NCBI RefSeq assembly: GCF_014695725.1
Contig: NZ_JACJOU010000026.1
Span: 186,001 to 250,000, forward strand
Length of the DNA stretch: 64,000 bases
Reading direction: 5' to 3'
Origin: Microcoleus sp. FACHB-672
Lineage (GTDB): Bacteria > Cyanobacteriota > Cyanobacteriia > Cyanobacteriales > Oscillatoriaceae
Position numbers and translations under genes: made by a program. The notes below the pieces were generated by a model. It saw only the letters and a program-made list of their open reading frames with translations. It had not been told where the DNA came from and did not search any database. Below are positions 17,980 through 25,194 of the stretch, one piece after another (the stretch's first letter is position 1; each line of letters starts with the position of its first letter).

Positions 17980-18088
17980 CACAAACAGATAAACCATCTG
18001 CGTTTATCTGCGGTTAAAAAATAATTGATCTTTGACACAAACAGATAACCCATCTGTGTTTATCTGTGTGCATCTGTGGTTAAAAAAA
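17980..18088. repeat. Dispersed AACCGCAGATAAACGCAGAT-type repeat, two copies
   Basis: Two successive copies of ACACAAACAGATAA-CCATCTGCGTTTATCTGCGGTTAAAA (written here in pieces, second copy with TGTG variants) lie between the GST and propeller genes. Related copies occur at about 23650, 33935, 34960, 50525, 51236, 58838 and 61240. It is a small interspersed repeat with internal symmetry (CAGATAA / TTATCTG). Confidence 0.8.
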
Positions 18089-18092
18089 TCTT

Positions 18093-19511
18093 TTAACCAA
18101 CAAAAAAAGTAATCCCTATCGGGCGCACTAAATCATCATTAGGCGCAACAAAAATCGCCCCATTATTACCCGATGAAGGCAGAGAATTCCCATTCTCTGC
18201 CTCATAGCGCAAAATGGCACCCCGATTATTTGCCCCCTCACCATAATCAAACCCAACCGTAAAAAGATTACTATTGGGGGAAAACGCCAAGCTGCCGGTG
18301 AAATTCTGACTGGGTGAAGTCCCCGTGTAATTAGTCGGTAAAACCTTAACTAATTCACGCGTTTCTAAGTCATAACGCCGAATATCATTGGCAAAATCAC
18401 TGACGTAGAGATCGCCATCTTTAGGGCCAATTGCCATTCCCAGAAGGCTGACAAACCCCGCACCATCCGGTGGAGTTGCCGGCGATGCAAATACTTCCGA
18501 CTGCCGGCTTTGCACATTGAAGCGCAACACCTGACTCGGCAAGCCGGCACTAAAATCAGGTTCACCCTCCCGTGCAACACTCCCTTGAGTCGTCACGTAA
18601 AGATTCCCATCCGGCGCAAAAAGCAAACCATTTGGCCCATTTAGCCCACCGGCTTGCGCGTTTCCAGTTGCAAAAACATCAATAAACTGGCCGGTTGTGC
18701 TGTTGTAACGCAGGATGCGATCAGTCAAGAAACTGCTGACATAAAGATCCCTATCCTCACCAAAAGCCAAACCATAAGGCCGGTGCAATCCGCCGCTTTC
18801 ATCCACATCCGGCGTGTTAGGATTATCCCCAACAAACACATCAATAAATTCTCCAGTTACCCCGTCATAGCGCAAGACAACGGAAGCACCTTGTTCTTGA
18901 GACGTTGCCGGCTTATCCCCACTACTGATATAAAGGTCTTGGATACCATCAGCGTTGCCATCCGGGCCGTAAATCAAAGTATCTGGAGCAAACAAACCGC
19001 CACTGTTCGCTGGGATAAACTCCCCTAAAATTTCGCCGGTTTTAGCATCAACGCGTTGCACATTATTTCCCCGGCTATTGCCAACGAGAAGTGTGTTTAG
19101 CACTTGCAAAGCTTGAGCTGGATCGCGTCCTTCACCAATGCCAAATTCAACAAAATGTTCAATGCCGGTGAGTTGATCTTTTTCGACAGCAGCGGCAACA
19201 TCTGGGTTTCGCTCTAGATAAATCCGGGTGTTAAACAGAGAACTCGGATCGCGCTCCTCAAATTGACCAAATTTAATAAAATGATCGAATGCTGTAATTT
19301 TATTAGTTTCAACTGCCGCAGCAACATCTGGATTGGTTTCTAAATAAAAGCCCGTGTTAAACAGTTCGTTTGGATCGCGACCTTCAAACCGGCCATACTC
19401 CTTAAAGTGGGCAAATCCACTGCTAAAGGCTCCACTCTTCACAGCCTCAGCGACATCCAGGTTGCTCTCTAGATAAAAACTTTCATCAAAAAGTCCGGTG
19501 TTTTCCAACAT
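18093..19511 (-). CDS. Beta-propeller protein with N-terminal NPDVA repeats
   Basis: The 472-aa protein starts with three repeats of about 33 aa with consensus FYLE.NPDVAAAV......HF..FG..EGRDP (residues about 8-45, 46-80, 81-112). These are known from large secreted bacterial proteins, including RTX-type ones. From about 115 it is a propeller of roughly six blades, each with an LYVSSF/NLYVTT-like strand and GPNGLLFAPDGNLYV-type loops, resembling NHL/SMP-30 folds. No signal peptide is visible, which fits non-classical or type I export, although no C-terminal signal can be proved. Function unknown. Confidence 0.75.
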   Translation of the reverse strand: MLENTGLFDESFYLESNLDVAEAVKSGAFSSGFAHFKEYGRFEGRDPNELFNTGFYLETNPDVAAAVETNKITAFDHFIKFGQFEERDPSSLFNTRIYLERNPDVAAAVEKDQLTGIEHFVEFGIGEGRDPAQALQVLNTLLVGNSRGNNVQRVDAKTGEILGEFIPANSGGLFAPDTLIYGPDGNADGIQDLYISSGDKPATSQEQGASVVLRYDGVTGEFIDVFVGDNPNTPDVDESGGLHRPYGLAFGEDRDLYVSSFLTDRILRYNSTTGQFIDVFATGNAQAGGLNGPNGLLFAPDGNLYVTTQGSVAREGEPDFSAGLPSQVLRFNVQSRQSEVFASPATPPDGAGFVSLLGMAIGPKDGDLYVSDFANDIRRYDLETRELVKVLPTNYTGTSPSQNFTGSLAFSPNSNLFTVGFDYGEGANNRGAILRYEAENGNSLPSSGNNGAIFVAPNDDLVRPIGITFFVG

Positions 19512-19962
19512 TAAATATATTTTGTCCTATTAACTTGCAAAATTGTTTATTATTCCAATACCTAACAAAAATGACTGATAAATTCTGAATCGATTGATTC
19601 TGGCTTGTTCGGATAATTTTTAAGCAAGCTAAAGCATTGTTCAAGAGAAAAGATTGTCAGTTATCTTTATCTTGAATCTTAAAGCGATTGGCTTAACAGT
19701 AAACTTGATAATCTCACTGCTGGGCTGGGTTGTCAAGTAGGAATCAGAGACTCTTAAACATAGGAAAGTGTCCCGGAAGAGGCGGATGAATTTCCAGCAA
19801 GGCTAACGGAAAACGATGTTTGCTGAAGCGATTGAAGCTGCGTTCAATATCAGGCGAGTTTGTGCCTTGCAAAGCGTGATGTGCGGTTGGTAAAAGGTGC
19901 CAGGGTGAAGCGTTGCGATCTAGCCGGCACCTTTTGTTTGTACAGCCGCAAGTGTTTCTCCC
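19512..19962. other. Intergenic region with probable terminator
   Basis: This region lies upstream of the propeller gene and downstream of the histidine kinase gene. It holds the hairpin listed at 19892-19935. The rest (19512-19890) shows no gene or RNA I can support. Confidence 0.45.
19892..19935 (-). terminator. Hairpin after the histidine kinase gene
   Basis: AAAAGGTGCC (19892-19901) pairs perfectly with GGCACCTTTT (19926-19935) across a 24-base loop. Read on the minus strand it comes 28 bases after the kinase stop codon and its last stem bases are TTTT. The T-tract is short, so termination may be partial. Confidence 0.55.
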
Positions 19963-22173
19963 TCAAGCCGAAACTCCTGCCACAGATTTGAGTTCAGCCG
20001 GCACCTCACAGTGTTTCAAAGCCGGCCTGACGGGGATATCAATTCTAAACTCAGTTCCCTGTCCTGGTTCAGATAGGCAAAAAATCGCACCGCCGTGCTT
20101 ATCCACCACAATTTGATAACTGATCGATAAACCCAATCCCGTACCTTTGCCCACCGGCTTTGTCGTGAAAAACGGGTCAAACAATCGCGATCTAACGCTT
20201 TCACTCATCCCCGGCCCATTATCTGCAATCCGTACCGTCACATAATTGGGATGCGAGATCTCTGTGTGAATCCAAATCGTCGGAGTTGTTGATTCTGGGA
20301 GTTTGCCGGTTTTCCAATAACCACTGAGCACTGATTCTTCAAGCGCATCAATGGCATTGCTGAGAATATTCATAAATACCTGATTCATCTGGCCGGCATA
20401 GCACTCGACTTGCGGCAACTGCCCGTATTCCTTCACCACTTCAACACCCGGATACGCCCCGTGAGCCTTCAGCCGGTTTTGTAAAATCAACAGCGTATTA
20501 TCCAGCCCTTCATGCAAATCCACCCGCTTCATTTCCGCTTGGTCAAGTCGTGAAAAATTCCGCAGGGATAACACAATCTGGCGAATTCGATCAGCCCCCA
20601 TTTTCATCGAGGCTAGCAATTTCGGTAAATCTTCATTCAAAAAATCAAGGTCAATCTCTTCAGAAAGCTCCTCAATTTCAGATACTGGATTGGGGTAGTG
20701 CTTTTTGTAGAGCATCACCAGTTGTAACAACTCTTTGATGTAGTTGTTGGCATAGTTAAGATTGCCGTAGATAAAATTTACCGGGTTATTAATTTCGTGC
20801 GCCACTCCCGCCACCAATTGACCGAGACTCGACATTTTTTCCGTTTGAATTAATTGCGCCTGACTTTGCTGCAAATCGTGAAGCAGTTTCCCTAATTGTT
20901 GGGCTTGAGCCGTTGCTGTTGCAGCCGCACTGTGTGCCTGAGCGTAGAGATAAGCTTGGTGGATAGAAATCGCCAATTGATCCGCCACCGCTTGCGCTAA
21001 GTCCCGATCATTTTTCGACCAATAGCGCGTGTGCGAACATTGATTGAGATACAAAATCGCGTGCAGTTGACCGTTTGCCTGCACCGGCACGACGAGAGAC
21101 GATTGAATTTTCGCCCGTTTATACTCAGCATTATTACTGCCGATGCGAGGATCTTGCGCCACATCCGAGATTGCCACCAGTTGCCGGTGTTCAATCACCC
21201 ACTGACTAATCGGCCCATGTGTGTCAAATTCATGAATAGAGGGAGGAAACGGATCTCGGCAAACTTCAAACAGATGCCGGCGTCTAAACGCGACTCCCTC
21301 CGCCGCCGCTTCCACATCCTCTTCTGAAAGCGGGTAACTGAGCTTCCCGTCTTCAAGATCCTCAACTAAATGCACCAAGCAGCGATCTGCCTTCAGCGCT
21401 TCCATTAGCTGGGCGATCGCCTCAGTCAGAATCGTTTCCAGATTTAAACTTTGACGGGTTTGGGTGGTAATTTGGTTAACCAACCGCTCACGCGCTGCTT
21501 GTTTTTGCGTTTGCTCATAGAGTTGAGCTTGGCGAATCGCAATTTCTAGTTGTTGCGCCATTGACTGAAGAAACTCAATTTCCTCTGCACTCCACTGCCG
21601 GGGTTGCTCGCATAAACAGGCAATAAAACCAATCCAGCCAGATTGACTTTTCACCGGCACCAGCAGATTGGCAACAGCGCCCAGCAATTGACACGACGTT
21701 TGCGGCTGGAAATTCTGTGATTCGCTTGCTGCCGGTGGCGTTTTGCGAAGCGGCAACCGAGACATTAGTCGCGCCACCGCACTCACCCCACTGGGATTGC
21801 TTTCTGGCCCATAATTAATAATTAAAGCCCCCTCAGCAATTGCCGTTGCGGCTGCCCCAAAGCTTTCCAGGGGATAGTATCCTAATTGAGAAGGTTTTTG
21901 ATTGCTGCCAAGCCGTTCGCACACCACTTGCACCCGTTGCGTATCGTTGTAATACCAAAGAAAACTACAGCGTTCGACTTGCAGTAAACTGCCGACTTCA
22001 TCCACTGCCGTTTGCAATACGACTTTCAACTCCAGCGAGTTGCGGATGCGGTCTATAATTTTGCGTAACAGAGCGCTTTGCTGTTGCGGATCTCCAATTT
22101 GACTCGGCTGTGCTTGATTGGGGAAAGGAAAGACCGAGGATAACCAATTGAACCAAGAGTTAGTAATTGCCAT
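19963..22173 (-). CDS. GAF-domain sensor histidine kinase
   Basis: The 736-aa soluble kinase has no membrane segments. Two GAF domains (about 35-205 and 235-400) are followed by a coiled linker and a HisKA domain with MSSLGQLVAGVAHEINNP (phospho-acceptor His near 457). A HATPase domain carries N-box NAIDAL, ADNGPGM and FTTKPVGKGTGLGLSI. The second GAF domain contains none of the bilin-binding cysteine context that I could be sure of, so light sensing is not claimed. The kinase is an orphan: no response regulator gene lies nearby. It is divergent from crtR across 512 bp. Confidence 0.9.
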   Translation of the reverse strand: MAITNSWFNWLSSVFPFPNQAQPSQIGDPQQQSALLRKIIDRIRNSLELKVVLQTAVDEVGSLLQVERCSFLWYYNDTQRVQVVCERLGSNQKPSQLGYYPLESFGAAATAIAEGALIINYGPESNPSGVSAVARLMSRLPLRKTPPAASESQNFQPQTSCQLLGAVANLLVPVKSQSGWIGFIACLCEQPRQWSAEEIEFLQSMAQQLEIAIRQAQLYEQTQKQAARERLVNQITTQTRQSLNLETILTEAIAQLMEALKADRCLVHLVEDLEDGKLSYPLSEEDVEAAAEGVAFRRRHLFEVCRDPFPPSIHEFDTHGPISQWVIEHRQLVAISDVAQDPRIGSNNAEYKRAKIQSSLVVPVQANGQLHAILYLNQCSHTRYWSKNDRDLAQAVADQLAISIHQAYLYAQAHSAAATATAQAQQLGKLLHDLQQSQAQLIQTEKMSSLGQLVAGVAHEINNPVNFIYGNLNYANNYIKELLQLVMLYKKHYPNPVSEIEELSEEIDLDFLNEDLPKLLASMKMGADRIRQIVLSLRNFSRLDQAEMKRVDLHEGLDNTLLILQNRLKAHGAYPGVEVVKEYGQLPQVECYAGQMNQVFMNILSNAIDALEESVLSGYWKTGKLPESTTPTIWIHTEISHPNYVTVRIADNGPGMSESVRSRLFDPFFTTKPVGKGTGLGLSISYQIVVDKHGGAIFCLSEPGQGTEFRIDIPVRPALKHCEVPAELKSVAGVSA

Positions 22174-22685
22174 GAGATAACTTCACTAAATAAAATAAAA
22201 CCCTTATCCTGCGTTAACGTGCCAGTCCAATCGCTTGTGGGTTTTATCGTTGAACATCCTACGGTTGGGTTTTAAATCGAGTCAGCACGTTTGATTTATT
22301 GAGGATTGTTCTAAATAAATCTAGAAAAATTTAGCTTCTTAAACTTCAAAGTTGTGGTAGAAGGAGATTTTAATCAAATGATCCGGGAATTCAACGCACC
22401 CCGATTCTTGAATTTAGACAATATTTAAATTCATACAATATTTAGCAGTGCTAAAAATGTTCACTGCGAACTCAACTGCTAAGCTTAAGAAGCTGTAAAG
22501 GAGTCGGCAGCAGTCTCTCGTCGCGCAGGCACCCTGTCAGAGCATGAATGTTTAAGCAGCCTGAGAATCTTTTAAGATTTCTTACTTAAGCGTGATTACC
22601 GAATGAGATGTCGTAATAAAACTTCATTTTTAGACATTTGTATCGTATACTACGCGTGAGTAAATCACAAGGAGTTACAACTAAA
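22174..22685. other. Divergent intergenic region between kinase gene and crtR
   Basis: The region holds the promoters of both genes. A 16-codon frame at 22378-22428 behind AAGGAG is too short to support. Near crtR, TATACT (22646-22651) fits a -10 box. No riboswitch or RNA gene is recognised. Confidence 0.4.
22646..22651 (+). promoter_or_regulatory. Possible -10 box of crtR
   Basis: TATACT lies 35 bp upstream of the chosen crtR start. No clear TTGACA-like -35 box is placed 17 bp before it, so the assignment is weak. Confidence 0.3.
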
Positions 22686-23594
22686 ATGTCGCAGCCCCGG
22701 CAGCCGCTGACAGTTCCGAAAGAATTCCTCGGCCCTCCGGGCGACGTGAATCCCACGCTACTGATGTTTGTGGCGTCGGTCGTAATGTTCTTCAGTTCAC
22801 ACACCGGCTATTGGTTTTGGAACTGGCCGGGGTGGTGTTGCTTTTGTATTAATGTGCTTGCGGCACACATGGCCGGCACGGTGATTCACGATGCCTGTCA
22901 TAACGTTGCCCACCGCAACCGCACTGCAAACGCTGTTTTAGGGCATGGTAGCGCCTTGATCTTGGGTTTTTCCTTTCCGGTCTTCACCCGCGTCCACCTG
23001 CAGCATCACGCCCATGTGAATGACCCCAAAAACGACCCGGATCACTTCGTTTCCACCGGCGGCCCACTTTGGCTGATTGCTGCTCGTTTTTTCTATCACG
23101 AAATCTTCTTCTTCACAAGGCGTCTGTGGCAGAAAAATGAGCTGTTGGAATGGTTTCTGAGCCGGCTGGTGTTCTTCTCTGTGGTTTATGTTTGCTGCCA
23201 GCATGATTTATTTAGCTATTTTCTCACTTACTGGGGATTACCCACATTAGTTGTGGGAATCACACTGGGATTATTTTTTGATTATCTGCCTCATCGGCCT
23301 TTTGAAGAACGCAGCCGGTGGAAAAATGCCAGAGTTTACCCCAACAAGGTTCTCAATGTGATGATTATGGGGCAAAATTATCATTTAGTTCATCATTTAT
23401 GGCCTTCGGTTCCTTGGTATTACTACGAGTCAGCTTACTGGGCGATGAAGCCTTTGTTAGATGAGAAAGGTTGCGCTCAAAGTTTGGGATTGCTGAAAGG
23501 AAAAGACTTTTTGGGTTTCCTTTATGACCTTTTCTTCGGAATTCGATTTCATCACTTATTGCCGTCTTTAAAGCAGGCAGAAAAAGTACAATAA
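22686..23594 (+). CDS. crtR: Beta-carotene hydroxylase CrtR
   Basis: CrtR is a membrane di-iron hydroxylase of the fatty-acid-desaturase superfamily that hydroxylates beta-carotene-type rings on the way to zeaxanthin and myxoxanthophyll. The protein is about 302 aa. The histidine boxes are HDACHNVAH, HLQHHAHVNDP and NYHLVHHLWP, with hydrophobic segments between them. The longest frame starts at 22638. I choose ATG 22686 because AAGGAG (22669-22674) lies 11 bases upstream and MSQPRQPLTVPKEFLGPPG matches the usual CrtR beginning. It ends at a strong terminator. Confidence 0.88.
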   Translation: MSQPRQPLTVPKEFLGPPGDVNPTLLMFVASVVMFFSSHTGYWFWNWPGWCCFCINVLAAHMAGTVIHDACHNVAHRNRTANAVLGHGSALILGFSFPVFTRVHLQHHAHVNDPKNDPDHFVSTGGPLWLIAARFFYHEIFFFTRRLWQKNELLEWFLSRLVFFSVVYVCCQHDLFSYFLTYWGLPTLVVGITLGLFFDYLPHRPFEERSRWKNARVYPNKVLNVMIMGQNYHLVHHLWPSVPWYYYESAYWAMKPLLDEKGCAQSLGLLKGKDFLGFLYDLFFGIRFHHLLPSLKQAEKVQ

Positions 23595-23595
23595 T

Positions 23596-23636
23596 AAAAA
23601 AAGTCACTGGCTATTATTAATGTCGGTGACTTTTTA
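23596..23636 (+). terminator. Rho-independent terminator of crtR
   Basis: AAAAAGTCAC (23598-23607) pairs with GTGAC plus TTTTT (23626-23635), and a further T-rich run follows. It sits immediately downstream of the crtR stop codon. Confidence 0.8.
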
Positions 23637-23839
23637 TTTTTGGTATTTTTAACCGCAGATAAACGCAGATAAACGCTCACTCCCCTAGATGCCAGCGCTA
23701 ACTTTCTAACAAAATTTTCCTTACCCAGTGTGAATTATCATATACCTGAATCCAAATGTCTAGGGCTTGAACGTATTGGGGAAGATTCAGCAAAAACGTT
23801 AGGAGTAGTGGTATCAGTTGTAGTTTCATCTGAATGTAA

Positions 23840-25111
23840 TTATGATTCGTCTTCCGATTCATCCCGGACTCTGAAATAGTAAAACAGATTAGCAACAGCC
23901 AAATCAGACGCTTTTTCCAAGTTTGACGATACTAAACTTTTATGACCAGCTATTTGCCCTTGCTCAAGGATATAATCTTCGTACTCTTGACGCTGCTGCG
24001 GAGCGAGGATTAATTCGAGTTGAGTGCGAAGAGAATAAAAATGAGACTTAGGTTTCAAATTTTCATAAAATAACTGTTCATCCGGTATTGCTGAAGCTGT
24101 TGTGGCTGAATTTTTATCCCCCATAACAGCTAAGTCTGATTTACTAAAATCAGCACTCTGTAACTGCTTTAACTCACTTTGGGACAAAGATTTTATCCAG
24201 TCAATCTGATTTTGCCAAGTGTCTAATGCAGCTAAATCGTGATTGTGAATTCGTGTGATTTCTGGGAAGAGAAAATCTAGTTCCTCGTCCGAGTCGCAGC
24301 CAGCAATTACTGTTAAGCCATCTTGACGGATTTGTTGTTGAAGCTGAGAGATGCGATCGCCCGCAGCACCAAATTCATTTTGTACCTGATACGTGCCGAT
24401 AATACTTTGCTCGATCGCCCAACTGCACTCTAACCGCCGCAACTGTCCCGCCGCACAATTTTCTTCTAATAAATGCGGATTTCTGTAATCTGCTAAAGCT
24501 TCAAACAACATCCCCCGCGCTGCATTAATTTCAGCATTCCGGCGGTTGATATCTTGCAGTTGCAAAGCCGATCGCATTCGTTGAATTGCTTGATTAAATA
24601 ACCCGTAAGCCCGCACTAAGACTAGGCGATGGTTCTCAAATTTTATATCTGCAAGGACTTCGGAAATTAATTGCTTAATTTCCGCGCCTTGGCCTTTCAA
24701 AAGTTGTTCTAAATTGATGAAACCATTTTCTACTTTAACTTCCAGCCTTTCTACTGCTTTTTTTAGTTTCAAAGTCTGGTGCAAATTCACCGCCGACAAA
24801 GCTACCCCAGCCGCAACTCCCACACCAATGACGGCTGTTGTCGCTTGCAGCACACCCAAACTGGCTTGGACGGCTTGAAAGCCCATGTGGTTTTGGTACA
24901 TCTGCAAGCCGCCCATTGCAAGCTGCACGGGAGACACTAAGGGCGATAGCGGGCTGTTATTGACAACCGCACCAACGGCATGGGCAGCAAACTGTCCCGT
25001 TGCTGCATCCCTCGCTATGCCGATCGGCACTCCAGCAGATGTAAAGACTTGTGCGTATTTACCAGCCTCGATCGCAGCCTGTACCGCTGCGGGAAATACA
25101 AAGTTCATCAT
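23840..25111 (-). CDS. Unknown membrane-associated partner of the dynamin-like GTPase
   Basis: I do not recognise this 423-aa protein. Residues 1-75 are Ala/Gly/Val-rich and could insert in a membrane. A clearer hydrophobic stretch lies at about 82-110 (LQATTAVIGVGVAAGVALSA). It is followed by a predicted coiled coil (about 110-155, KLKKAVERLEVKVENGFINL). The remainder (155-423) is mainly helical and acidic at the end (VRDESEDES). It is transcribed away from the TerB-dynamin gene across an 83-bp shared upstream region. Like that gene it contains no GCCGGC. A membrane-binding adaptor or effector working with the GTPase is a hypothesis. Confidence 0.6.
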   Translation of the reverse strand: MMNFVFPAAVQAAIEAGKYAQVFTSAGVPIGIARDAATGQFAAHAVGAVVNNSPLSPLVSPVQLAMGGLQMYQNHMGFQAVQASLGVLQATTAVIGVGVAAGVALSAVNLHQTLKLKKAVERLEVKVENGFINLEQLLKGQGAEIKQLISEVLADIKFENHRLVLVRAYGLFNQAIQRMRSALQLQDINRRNAEINAARGMLFEALADYRNPHLLEENCAAGQLRRLECSWAIEQSIIGTYQVQNEFGAAGDRISQLQQQIRQDGLTVIAGCDSDEELDFLFPEITRIHNHDLAALDTWQNQIDWIKSLSQSELKQLQSADFSKSDLAVMGDKNSATTASAIPDEQLFYENLKPKSHFYSLRTQLELILAPQQRQEYEDYILEQGQIAGHKSLVSSNLEKASDLAVANLFYYFRVRDESEDES

Positions 25112-25194
25112 AAATTTTTACCCTGGTAGAAACCAACGCAATAACTGATCTATTATGATCCATTTAATAAAAGAAATATTATTAGGGGCTGCAA
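25112..25194. promoter_or_regulatory. Shared divergent promoter region
   Basis: These 83 AT-rich bases separate the starts of the membrane-associated unknown gene (leftward) and the TerB-dynamin gene (rightward). Both promoters must lie here or overlap the coding starts, so the two genes are probably co-regulated. AGGGG upstream of ATG 25195 is the likely ribosome site. Confidence 0.5.

Noticed and set aside
22378-22428. 16-codon ORF with upstream AAGGAG
   Set aside because: Too short, and spacing from the ribosome site is too long to claim a peptide.
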